In this document: positions 1 through 5,756 of the stretch, piece by piece | How positions within the stretch are numbered: the first letter of the stretch is position 1 | How the letters are laid out: each line of letters starts with the position of its first letter | Origin: Treponema sp. | Lineage (GTDB): Bacteria; Spirochaetota; Spirochaetia; Treponematales; Breznakiellaceae | Reading direction: 5' to 3' | Assembly (NCBI GenBank): GCA_009776715.1 | Contig: WRNF01000144.1 | Location: forward strand, 1 to 5,760 | DNA length: 5,760 nucleotides | Translations under genes and position numbers: made by a program | Notes under the pieces: model-generated | Databases searched by the model: none | The model's input: the letters and a program-made list of their open reading frames with translations, nothing else | What the model was told of the DNA's origin: nothing

Positions 1-95
1 TGTAAATCTGTGGAAATCCGTGTAAATCCGTGGCCTTTTAACTACAGCTTCAAAAGTTACCAAAGAGTTGGTTCGCTGCGGAGCGACGCGGGGGC
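1..95 (+). repeat. Composite interspersed repeat, left copy
   Basis: Two modules are visible. Positions 1-33 carry three AATCYGTG octamers starting at 5, 15 and 25, a 10-nt period. After a spacer of about 22 nt, positions 56-85 carry a 30-nt core starting GTTACCAAAGAGTTGG and ending GCTGCGGAGCG. The core is identical, in reverse complement, to 5672-5701 beyond the last gene. It contains a small hairpin: TCGCT (73-77) can pair with AGCGA (82-86). The true left edge may lie outside the window, because the repeat starts at base 1. No coding capacity is seen. Function is unknown; it could be a REP- or MITE-like dispersed element. Confidence 0.8.
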
Positions 96-143
96 TTGTC
101 TATAACTTCATTTGGCCTCTCGCTAAAGCATATAAACAATAGC

Positions 144-180
144 CACGGATTTTCACGGATTAAAAGGATTCACACGGATT
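144..180 (-). repeat. Phased CACGGATT array (inverted orientation)
   Basis: CACGGATT occurs at 144-151, 154-161 and 173-180, with a degenerate AAAGGATT at 163-170. The starts are 10, 9 and 10 nt apart. This is the same octamer as at 5-32, but on the opposite strand, so the left intergenic region holds the array in both directions. The spacing places each unit on roughly the same face of the helix, which is what is seen; whether a protein binds here is unknown. Confidence 0.7.
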
Positions 181-208
181 TTAAGAATTAAAAATTTAAA
201 ATAATCCG
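175..208. repeat. AT-rich imperfect inverted repeat
   Basis: CGGATT (175-180) pairs with AATCCG (203-208), and TTAA (181-184) with TTAA (196-199), leaving a three-base bulge at 200-202 and an AT-only loop. It forms because an inverted CACGGATT unit meets a direct AATCCGCG unit. It may be only a by-product of repeat insertion. Confidence 0.4.
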
Positions 209-309
209 CGTTAATGCCTCCCTTCGGTCGGCAAGTGTAAGGAAAATTATTGTACGTCGCCTCTAAAGCGGCTTGTACTACCGCGAAATCCGCGGACCCT
301 TAAATAAAA
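209..309. other. Non-coding remainder of the 5' intergenic region
   Basis: No gene is supported between position 1 and the first gene. Within this part, a second AAATCCGCGG unit lies at 286-295, a variant of AAATCCGTGG. GCCTCT followed by AAAGC at 259-269 echoes GCCTCT-CGCT-AAAGC at 115-129 with a 4-nt deletion. GTAC at 252-255 and at 275-278 flank a GC-rich loop. No convincing sigma70 promoter, riboswitch or RNA gene was recognised by eye. Confidence 0.5.
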
Positions 310-349
310 GTTACCAATGAGTTGGTTCGCAGCGAAGATGCGCGGGGCT
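310..349 (+). repeat. Diverged third copy of the GTTACC element
   Basis: GTTACCAATGAGTTGGTTCG matches the 30-nt core at 56-85 with one difference in the first 20 bases. It then diverges, reading GCAGCGAAG where the left copy has CTGCGGAGC. It keeps self-complementarity, since TTCGC and GCGAA flank a single A at 326-336. The GCGCGGGGCT tail resembles that of the left copy (GACGCGGGGGCT). It is preceded by AAAATCCG-type sequence at a shorter distance (14 nt rather than 22), and ends about 50 nt before the first gene. Confidence 0.7.
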
Positions 350-364
350 ATCCGTGGATGACTG

Positions 365-390
365 TTGACAAAAACTGATAGTTTTGTCAA
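365..390. promoter_or_regulatory. Inverted repeat in the leader of the first gene
   Basis: TTGACAAAA (365-373) and TTTTGTCAA (382-390) are perfect 9-bp arms around an 8-nt loop, ending 10 nt before the ATG at 401. The layout fits either a dimeric repressor operator (TetR- or MarR-like symmetry) or an mRNA hairpin that limits access to the start. If translation instead began at the TTG at 365, the palindrome would be coding; the missing N-terminal similarity argues against that. No regulator gene lies in the window. Confidence 0.4.
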
Positions 391-400
391 ACTTACACAG

Positions 401-1192
401 ATGAAGGCAAAAAATACATTCCAGGAAAGCTATGGCCCCTGGGCATTAGTGGCGGGAGGTTCTGAGGGCTTGGGAGAAGCTTTCGCCCAGGCGCTTGCAA
501 AGAGGGGACTGAACCTTGTGCTGCTGGCCCGCAGGGAAGACAAGCTCAGGCAGGCAGCGGAAAAACTTAAAGAACGTTATTCTATTGACGTAAATACCCA
601 TGCGCTTGATTTAGCGGATTTTGAAAAAACCAAACAAATAATCTGCGGTTTGAAGGAGCAACTGGGAATAATGGTGTACAATGCCGCTTTTGCGCCCATT
701 GGCTTGTTTGAAAATATTCCGGAAGAACAGTTGGCCCTGGCGGCAGATGTAAACGTAAAAGGGCCTCTTTTGCTTTCAAAATTAATGTCCGAGCGGATGA
801 TGCCAAGGGGGAAGGGCGGCATTGTATTGATGTCTTCCCTTGCCGGAACCCAGGGAAGCCTGGGCCTTCAAACCTATTCCGCCACCAAATCGTTTAACGC
901 CATTCTTGCAGAGGGTTTGTGGAAAGAACTTAAGCCCCATGGCATTGATGTAATTGCATGTGTTGCCGGGGCAATACTTACTCCCGGTTACCGGCAGGCG
1001 GAAAAGAACAAACCCGCCCCAGGAACGCTTTCCGCGGAAACTGTTGCGGAAAAAACTTTGCAGGCATTGGGAAAAAAGCCGGTGATTGTTCCAGGCGCAG
1101 TAAATAAAATTGCCCGTTTTTTAATGTTAAGAATTTTATCAAGAAAAGCTGCAATATCATTAATGATGAAAAACACCGGAGGTTTATCATGA
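401..1192 (+). CDS. Short-chain dehydrogenase/reductase (classical SDR, DltE/COG0300-like)
   Basis: A soluble NAD(P)-dependent oxidoreductase of 263 residues from the ATG at 401, probably acting on a carbonyl/alcohol pair. Rossmann motif AGGSEGLG lies at 18-25, with Ala replacing the usual Thr. LLARRE follows strand beta-2, and its Arg residues favour NADP(H). N94-A-A stands for the NNAG motif. The catalytic tetrad is N118, S146, Y159 and K163, in SSLAG and YSATK contexts. The start at 401 is preferred because family members usually begin with an F-x-E-x-Y-G-P-W-A-L-V stretch, present here at 7-17. An in-frame TTG at 365 would add 12 unrelated residues, and neither start has a clear ribosome site. 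The stop overlaps the next start (ATGA). Substrate is unknown; the neighbouring sterol-reductase-like gene suggests a lipid or steroid-like compound, which is inference. Confidence 0.9.
   Translation: MKAKNTFQESYGPWALVAGGSEGLGEAFAQALAKRGLNLVLLARREDKLRQAAEKLKERYSIDVNTHALDLADFEKTKQIICGLKEQLGIMVYNAAFAPIGLFENIPEEQLALAADVNVKGPLLLSKLMSERMMPRGKGGIVLMSSLAGTQGSLGLQTYSATKSFNAILAEGLWKELKPHGIDVIACVAGAILTPGYRQAEKNKPAPGTLSAETVAEKTLQALGKKPVIVPGAVNKIARFLMLRILSRKAAISLMMKNTGGLS
1178..1182 (+). promoter_or_regulatory. Ribosome binding site for the sterol-reductase-like gene
   Basis: GGAGG lies 6 nt before the ATG at 1189, inside the end of the upstream gene. It is the clearest Shine-Dalgarno in the window and fixes this start. 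With the ATGA overlap it implies coupled translation of the two genes. Confidence 0.75.
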
Positions 1193-2295
1193 CAACGAAT
1201 ATTTTGGATTATTTTACTCTGCAGAACATTTTGGGATTTTTTACCCCCTGGATTGGCTATGCGGTAATAACGCTGCTGCACTGCATTTTTCCTGCCAGAA
1301 AAATAAAGGGTTATGTACGCCATGACAAAACAGGCGATCTGCTGCATTACCGCATTAACGGCATCTTTGTTCTTATCGCAAGCGTTTTAATTTGGTGGGG
1401 GCTGGGAAAACATAACTGGGTGCCCTGGGATTGGATGTATACGGTACGTTGGGCAAGCCTGGCAGGGGCGGTTACGCTAGGGCTGCTGTATTCGCTTATT
1501 GTTGTATTTATCCGGCCTTCGACCGGCAAAAATTTTATTGCCGATTTTTGGTTTGGCCGCATTAAAAACCCCCAGTTTAAGAACGGCTTTATAGACGCAA
1601 AAATGTGGCTGTACCTGATTGGGGCAGTATGGCTGGAAATTAATATTCTTTCTTTCGCAGCGCATCACTGGCAAAGCCCGGACGGTTTTAATCTGGGCTA
1701 TTTAGCTGCAACCGGCCTGCTAAGTTTTTTTCTTTGGGAATACCTTAGCTTTGAAAAAGTGCATTTGTACACTTATGATTTAATTGCAGAGCGGGTAGGA
1801 TTTAAACTTGGATTTGGCTGCCTTGCGTTTTACCCTTACTTTTATTCAGTCGGACTTTGGGCAACAGTAGACCTTCCTAACCCTGACCGTCCTTTGTGGT
1901 ACACAATTGCATGTGCCTGCATTTATTTTACCGGATGGGCAATTGCACGGGGCGCAAACATGCAAAAATATTTTTTCAAAATTTCACCGGAGAAAAAATT
2001 TTTGGGAATTAAACCGTTAATACTAAGCGACGGGAAACATTCATTGCTGGCAAACGGTTTTTGGGGAAAAAGCCGCCACATTAACTATCTGGGAGAAATT
2101 CTTGAAGCAGTGGGCATTGTTCTTGCAACGGGATATTTTTCGGTATGGCTTATTTGGCTGTATCCCGCATATTATGTTTTCCTGTTTATTACCCGGCAAA
2201 TAGATGACAATAAAATTTGCAAAGCTAAATACGGAGACCTGTGGGATGAATATGTCAAAAAGGCAAAATACAGAATAATTCCCTATATTTATTAG
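1189..2295 (+). CDS. ERG4/ERG24/DHCR7-family membrane reductase (sterol C=C reductase-like)
   Basis: A polytopic membrane protein of 368 residues, with several hydrophobic segments (for example about 15-33, 58-72, 90-108, 140-157, 168-185, 237-253, 305-333). Family landmarks appear in order: DFWFGRIKNPQ at 119-129; TYDLIAERVGFKLGFG with a following PYFYS at 195-220; ARGANMQKYFFK at 253-264; LLANGFWGKSRHINYLGE at 286-303; and the C-terminal KYGDLWDEY ... YRIIPYIY at 347-368. These match the NADPH-binding C-terminal half of sterol C14-, C24(28)- and C7-reductases and the lamin B receptor. A bacterial relative, the Methylomicrobium alcaliphilum sterol reductase, has a known structure. At 368 residues it is shorter than eukaryotic members (over 400). 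Likely role: NADPH-dependent reduction of a double bond in a sterol-like or isoprenoid substrate. The exact reaction cannot be told from sequence. No sterol synthesis genes are seen nearby. Confidence 0.88.
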   Translation: MTTNILDYFTLQNILGFFTPWIGYAVITLLHCIFPARKIKGYVRHDKTGDLLHYRINGIFVLIASVLIWWGLGKHNWVPWDWMYTVRWASLAGAVTLGLLYSLIVVFIRPSTGKNFIADFWFGRIKNPQFKNGFIDAKMWLYLIGAVWLEINILSFAAHHWQSPDGFNLGYLAATGLLSFFLWEYLSFEKVHLYTYDLIAERVGFKLGFGCLAFYPYFYSVGLWATVDLPNPDRPLWYTIACACIYFTGWAIARGANMQKYFFKISPEKKFLGIKPLILSDGKHSLLANGFWGKSRHINYLGEILEAVGIVLATGYFSVWLIWLYPAYYVFLFITRQIDDNKICKAKYGDLWDEYVKKAKYRIIPYIY

Positions 2296-2307
2296 AAATT
2301 CTGTGTA

Positions 2308-3513
2308 ATGTGTATGAAATATATTATAAATATTATCTTTCTATTATGCTGTTTTTCCTCTTGCACAGAGCAGGAAATATCGTCTGTTGAACGGCAGGAT
2401 CTTTTTTATATTGATATTGGCCCGATGGAAGATCAAATTGCCCTGTACAATTTAGAAAGCGGCAGCAGAATACGGAAAGCGGAATTGGCCATGAAGGATG
2501 GGTTTTTTTATATAAGCGATGCTAACGGCGGGAAAATTGTCCGTTATAATTCCTTTGGCGATCTTCTTTTTATGGTTTATAACAATGAAACAAGCCCCGA
2601 TCCTGTTGCCTTGCAAAAAAAAACAGAGGATGGAATGCAGTCAACCCGCTGGGCCGTGTCTTATCCGCTGCGATCGCCCGGAAAAATTGCTGTGGATTCC
2701 AGAAAGCATTTTTATGTTGAGGAAAAACTGTCAAATGATCTGCATGGTTTTGATTCAGAAAATAAAGCATTGCTGGACAGCGTTGTGCTTCATTTTGACG
2801 CTGAAGGAAATTTTATTGAGTATCTGGGGCAGGGCGGTAAGGGAGGCAGTCCTTTTCCGCATATTTCCGGCTTATATGTTTCAGAAGATGATGAAATTGC
2901 GGTTGTCTGCATTATGCCCGGCGGCTGGCATACTTTTTGGTACAGCCCGCAGGGAGAGCAGTTGTTTTTAATTCAAATTAATAACGGCTCCATTCCTTTC
3001 CCGCCAGATTGGCAAGGCGCTTCTGCTTCAATTGACACAATAATGGCAGCCCCCTCTGCAAGAAAATTATACGCAAAAATTGATTACTACAGGGATGTTT
3101 TTGATGAATCCACTAAAGCAAAAATAAGCACCGAACCATTCAGATCACTGATATGGATTTTAAATATTGAAGACGGGAAATACGAGAAATCGCTGGAGGC
3201 TCCTTTTTTTGAAATCAGTTTTTCCGAAAACGGCAAAGAGATTAACATGAATCTGCCCTATTCCATGTTCGGCCTTCTTGAAAATGGAGGAATAATGCTC
3301 TATTTCCCTGTTGAAACAGGCTATAGCGTACTGCGCATGGAACCTGAATCGCAAAGACACCGCAGGGCTTTTATTCAGGTAGATCCCGATGAATTGCAAT
3401 TTAGCGCATTTCACCTGTCTCCCGAAGGGATACTTTCTGCAATACTGGTGGAAAACCGAAGGATTAAAGCGGTTTGGTGGCGGATGGATAATTCCATGGG
3501 AATACAGCCTTGA
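2308..3513 (+). CDS. Probable lipoprotein with beta-propeller-like (NHL-type) repeats
   Basis: 401 residues from the ATG at 2308. A second ATG at 2314 gives 399 and starts directly with the basic/hydrophobic signal; neither has a good Shine-Dalgarno. A type II signal peptide runs from KYIINIIFLLCC to a spirochaete-style lipobox F-S-S-C, with the lipidated Cys at 19 (17 from the second start). The mature part is beta-rich, with recurring blades of the kind found in NHL and 6-bladed propellers: a hydrophobic-V-D-x-x-x-x-F-Y-V strand (around 127-137) followed by F-D-x-E-G-N-F-I-E-Y-L-G-Q (around 163-175), and similar F-x-Y-I-S-D and Y-N-S-F-G-D-L-L stretches near 70-90. It probably sits on a membrane surface as a binding or scaffold protein. 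It resembles uncharacterised spirochaete lipoproteins; I cannot name a ligand. The stop overlaps the next gene's TTG. Confidence 0.8.
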   Translation: MCMKYIINIIFLLCCFSSCTEQEISSVERQDLFYIDIGPMEDQIALYNLESGSRIRKAELAMKDGFFYISDANGGKIVRYNSFGDLLFMVYNNETSPDPVALQKKTEDGMQSTRWAVSYPLRSPGKIAVDSRKHFYVEEKLSNDLHGFDSENKALLDSVVLHFDAEGNFIEYLGQGGKGGSPFPHISGLYVSEDDEIAVVCIMPGGWHTFWYSPQGEQLFLIQINNGSIPFPPDWQGASASIDTIMAAPSARKLYAKIDYYRDVFDESTKAKISTEPFRSLIWILNIEDGKYEKSLEAPFFEISFSENGKEINMNLPYSMFGLLENGGIMLYFPVETGYSVLRMEPESQRHRRAFIQVDPDELQFSAFHLSPEGILSAILVENRRIKAVWWRMDNSMGIQP

Positions 3514-5075
3514 AAAAAAATGTTTACAAAAATGTTAATTTAGTTTCTGCGATAAAAGCGCAGGAAATAGACAGGGAAGCGGCATTGCATTGGGGGCTAG
3601 ATACTTTTACATTGGTTGAATCTGCGGGAAGGGCCTGTGCTGATGTTTTTGCCCGATCCGTGTTTTACCGCAGGAAAAAAGAGCTTTCGTTTACCGTGCT
3701 TGCGGGAAGCGGAAATAATGCCGCCGATGCGCTAACAATGCTTAAAACGCTTGTTTTTAAGGGTTATGCGAAAGCATCAAAATGCACAGTTTTTTTAACA
3801 AAAAAACCGGCTAACGAAAAAAATCCTCTTTCGCAGGCTGTATTGCTTATGCAGAAAATAGGCATACCGGTAATTATTTGGGAACAAGAAAAATCGGCAG
3901 AATTATTAAAAGCAGCGGATATTATTATTGACGGAATTGCCGGTACGGGAATAAATACAGAACTGCGCGGTGCCGCTGCAGAAATGGCGGCAGCAGCGAA
4001 TACTGCAAATGCCGGCAATGGGACAATTATTGTTTCCATTGACATTCCATCGGGAATTTTTGACGGCTGGAAAACGGGAATGGCGGCAGTTTCCGCAACG
4101 GTAACGCTGGCAGTTGAACCGCAAAAGCTTTGCCTGTACGCACCTTTAGCAAGAGTTCATGCAGGGCGCATTTTGCCGGTTACCGGGATATTCCCTGCCG
4201 CCCTGTGCGAAAAATTCAGCGATGCGAGACTTATCGGCTGGGATGCTGCCGCTGCCGCAATTCCAGCGGTTCCGGCTGCGGCTTATAAATATCAGCGGGG
4301 AACAGTTGAAATACGCGCCGGCTCCCCGGGTGCGGCAGGCGCAGCCCTACTTGCAGCAATGGGGTCGCAGGCGGCAGGCGCCGGCCTTGTGCGGCTTATC
4401 GTTGACGCATCGTTGTATCCGGTAATTGCTACTGCCTGTACTGGAATAATGGCCGTTCCGGATAACCTTGCCCCGGCAGAAGGGCGTTTTACTCCCGATG
4501 CGGTGCTTCTGGGGCCGGGCTGGGGCAAAAGCCAAAGCCGCAAATCTTGCCTGGAATCCTATCTTCCCAGGGAAAAAAACAGCCTTCCTTTAATTCTGGA
4601 TGCGGATGCTGTTGCGCTTGCCAAAGATATTGTTTTCCACGGCAATTGCATTTTAACGCCCCATGCAGGAGAATTTGCCGCATTCACAGGGCTTGACACA
4701 GAGACTGTCCTTTCCAACCCAATCCCAATGCTTAGGCATTTTGCGATGGAAAAAAAGGCAACTATTGTTTTAAAATCACATGTAATGTATGCAGCCTCTG
4801 TAAACGGAAGCATTGGGATAATTGACGGCATGCAGCCTGTGCTCGCAACAGGGGGAACCGGCGATGTGCTGGCAGGTTTTTGCGCCGCCATTGCCGCAAG
4901 ATGCAAAGCTGCGCCTGCGCCGGCAATGCCCTTTGACGCTTTTGCCTGTGCCTGCGCCGCTGCTTCGCTGTTAATGCAGGCCGCTCAGGCGAAAGATGTT
5001 TCAAGGCGTTTTGCAGATCCGGCGGAAATTGCGCAAGCTGCCGCTGGCATTGCCGGCATTGCATGGTTAAGGTAG
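3510..5075 (+). CDS. nnr: Bifunctional NAD(P)HX epimerase / ADP-dependent NAD(P)HX dehydratase (YjeF-type)
   Basis: A metabolite-repair enzyme of 521 residues that epimerises and dehydrates hydrated NADH/NADPH. The N-terminal YjeF_N half (about 1-225) shows L-V-E-S-A-G-R-A at 35-42, GSGNNAADA at 66-74, DGIAGTG at 141-147 and DIPSG at 178-182. The C-terminal ribokinase-fold half (about 255-521) shows YKYQRG at 259-264 (usual HKGxxG), GPGWG at 335-339, ILDADAV at 362-368, LTPHAGEF at 382-389 and ATGGTGDVLAG at 446-456, with the conserved Asp at 452. Length is normal for the fusion. The only plausible start is TTG at 3510, in a TTGA overlap with the previous stop; no in-frame ATG lies near the N-terminus. 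Oddities are GGDG changed to AADA in the epimerase half and Ala-rich insertions near 150-170, 245-258 and 470-500. Cytosolic. Function is sure for the dehydratase, less so for the epimerase. Confidence 0.93.
   Translation: MKKNVYKNVNLVSAIKAQEIDREAALHWGLDTFTLVESAGRACADVFARSVFYRRKKELSFTVLAGSGNNAADALTMLKTLVFKGYAKASKCTVFLTKKPANEKNPLSQAVLLMQKIGIPVIIWEQEKSAELLKAADIIIDGIAGTGINTELRGAAAEMAAAANTANAGNGTIIVSIDIPSGIFDGWKTGMAAVSATVTLAVEPQKLCLYAPLARVHAGRILPVTGIFPAALCEKFSDARLIGWDAAAAAIPAVPAAAYKYQRGTVEIRAGSPGAAGAALLAAMGSQAAGAGLVRLIVDASLYPVIATACTGIMAVPDNLAPAEGRFTPDAVLLGPGWGKSQSRKSCLESYLPREKNSLPLILDADAVALAKDIVFHGNCILTPHAGEFAAFTGLDTETVLSNPIPMLRHFAMEKKATIVLKSHVMYAASVNGSIGIIDGMQPVLATGGTGDVLAGFCAAIAARCKAAPAPAMPFDAFACACAAASLLMQAAQAKDVSRRFADPAEIAQAAAGIAGIAWLR
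5069..5072 (+). promoter_or_regulatory. Weak ribosome binding site for the last gene
   Basis: AAGG lies 6 nt before the ATG at 5079, within the last codons of nnr. It is short, so initiation probably depends partly on ribosomes finishing the upstream gene 3 nt away. Confidence 0.4.
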
Positions 5076-5078
5076 CAT

Positions 5079-5660
5079 ATGAGCGAAGAAAACAAGAAAA
5101 AACGGCCAAATGAAAACTATCAGTTAAGCCATCAAAAAACCGATAAAGACGGCATTATCTATTATTATGACAGGGAACGGCGTCTGTCAAAAGCTTCTCA
5201 GTCAGTCCGTGATTTGTATAAAGAAGAGCCTCCGCGCCGCTTTAACCTGTTACGCCCTCTGATGAACAGCAGGCCAAAAGCTTTTATGTTTATTTCCATT
5301 GTGGTAATTTGCGGATTTATGTTTGCGCTTTCATTCCTTGGTTATTTAGACAATTCGTATCAATTGGAGGGCAATCATCTTGATATTAAAGCATACAAAC
5401 ATGAGGATATTATCTTTATTTCTTTAAAAAAAACTATTCCAAAAAGCATAACCGGCCGCCTGCAACCGGCATATTCAGGTAATGTTGATATCTCTGTAAC
5501 AGCCCGCATGGATTCACAGCAAAATTTTTTCCATAATGTTTATTTTTCATCCGAGCCTGTAGAAAGCCATAGTTTTACCATTCCCTTTTACTCCGATGAA
5601 TTGCTGGTCGTTCTTCAAAGCGAAAAAGAGACCTTGCGGTTAATGCTTAAACCGGAGTGA
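5079..5660 (+). CDS. Single-pass membrane protein of unknown function
   Basis: 193 residues, not recognised as a named family. The N-terminus (1-67) is hydrophilic and strongly basic, with a Tyr/Arg-rich stretch IIYYYDRERRLSKASQSVRDLY at 26-47 followed by PPRR and further Arg/Lys. One hydrophobic segment (about 68-90) forms the only membrane span. By the positive-inside rule the basic part is cytoplasmic and residues 91-193 lie outside the inner membrane. That domain alternates polar and hydrophobic residues (for example VDISVTARM, HSFTIPFYSD, LLVVLQSEKETLRLML), suggesting a small beta-sandwich. No cysteines, catalytic motif or lipobox appear in it. It starts 3 nt after nnr and is the last gene before the right-hand repeat. 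It could be a scaffold or envelope-associated protein; no function can be assigned. Confidence 0.8.
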   Translation: MSEENKKKRPNENYQLSHQKTDKDGIIYYYDRERRLSKASQSVRDLYKEEPPRRFNLLRPLMNSRPKAFMFISIVVICGFMFALSFLGYLDNSYQLEGNHLDIKAYKHEDIIFISLKKTIPKSITGRLQPAYSGNVDISVTARMDSQQNFFHNVYFSSEPVESHSFTIPFYSDELLVVLQSEKETLRLMLKPE

Positions 5661-5661
5661 A

Positions 5662-5756
5662 GCCGCTGCGCCGCTCCGCAGCGAACCAACTCTTTGGTAA
5701 CTTGTGCCGAATATTCAATATAACACGGATTAGCACAGATTTTCCACGGATTTACA
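5662..5756 (-). repeat. Composite interspersed repeat, right copy (inverted)
   Basis: Reading the minus strand, TGTAAATCCGTGG starts at 5756 and the 30-nt core starts at 5701, with 5672-5701 the exact reverse complement of 56-85. The distance from TGTAAA to GTTACC is 55 nt, the same as in the left copy. The octamer units are CACGGATT at 5724-5731, CACAGATT at 5734-5741 and CACGGATT at 5745-5752, so 10 and 11 nt apart. The filler between modules (about 5702-5723) does not match the left copy. The element begins within 2-12 nt of the last stop codon. Confidence 0.8.
5664..5683. terminator. GC-rich hairpin after the last gene, possible weak terminator
   Basis: CGCTGCG (5664-5670) and CGCAGCG (5677-5683) form a perfect 7-bp stem with a 6-nt loop, 3 nt after the stop codon. 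No U-run follows on either strand, so intrinsic termination is not well supported. The stem is part of the repeat core and may instead protect the mRNA 3' end, as REP-like hairpins can. Confidence 0.35.

Noticed and set aside
56..85. GTTACC element as an integron attC site
   Set aside because: The start does not fit the GTTRRRY core, there is no matching RYYYAAC partner, no integrase, and the genes form an overlapping operon rather than single cassettes.
1..180. CRISPR array from the repeated AATCCGTG units
   Set aside because: Units are about 10 nt apart with no unique spacers of 25-40 nt, and no cas genes are present.
358..378. Six-codon upstream ORF (ATG at 358, stop TGA at 376-378) as a leader peptide
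   Set aside because: No ribosome site, no regulatory codon run and no attenuator hairpin pair; too short to support.
365..393. TTGACA at 365 as the -35 box of a sigma70 promoter
   Set aside because: At 16-18 nt spacing the -10 positions read tcaaac, caaact or aaactt, none close to TATAAT. The hexamer is better explained as one arm of the palindrome.
2308..2313. Firm choice of the first ATG over the ATG at 2314 for the lipoprotein
   Set aside because: Neither has a Shine-Dalgarno and both give the same signal peptide, so the start cannot be decided from sequence alone.
4292..5109. Long antisense open frames opposite nnr and other genes
   Set aside because: They mirror the Ala-rich GCN codons of the coding strand, lack ribosome sites and show no recognisable domains.
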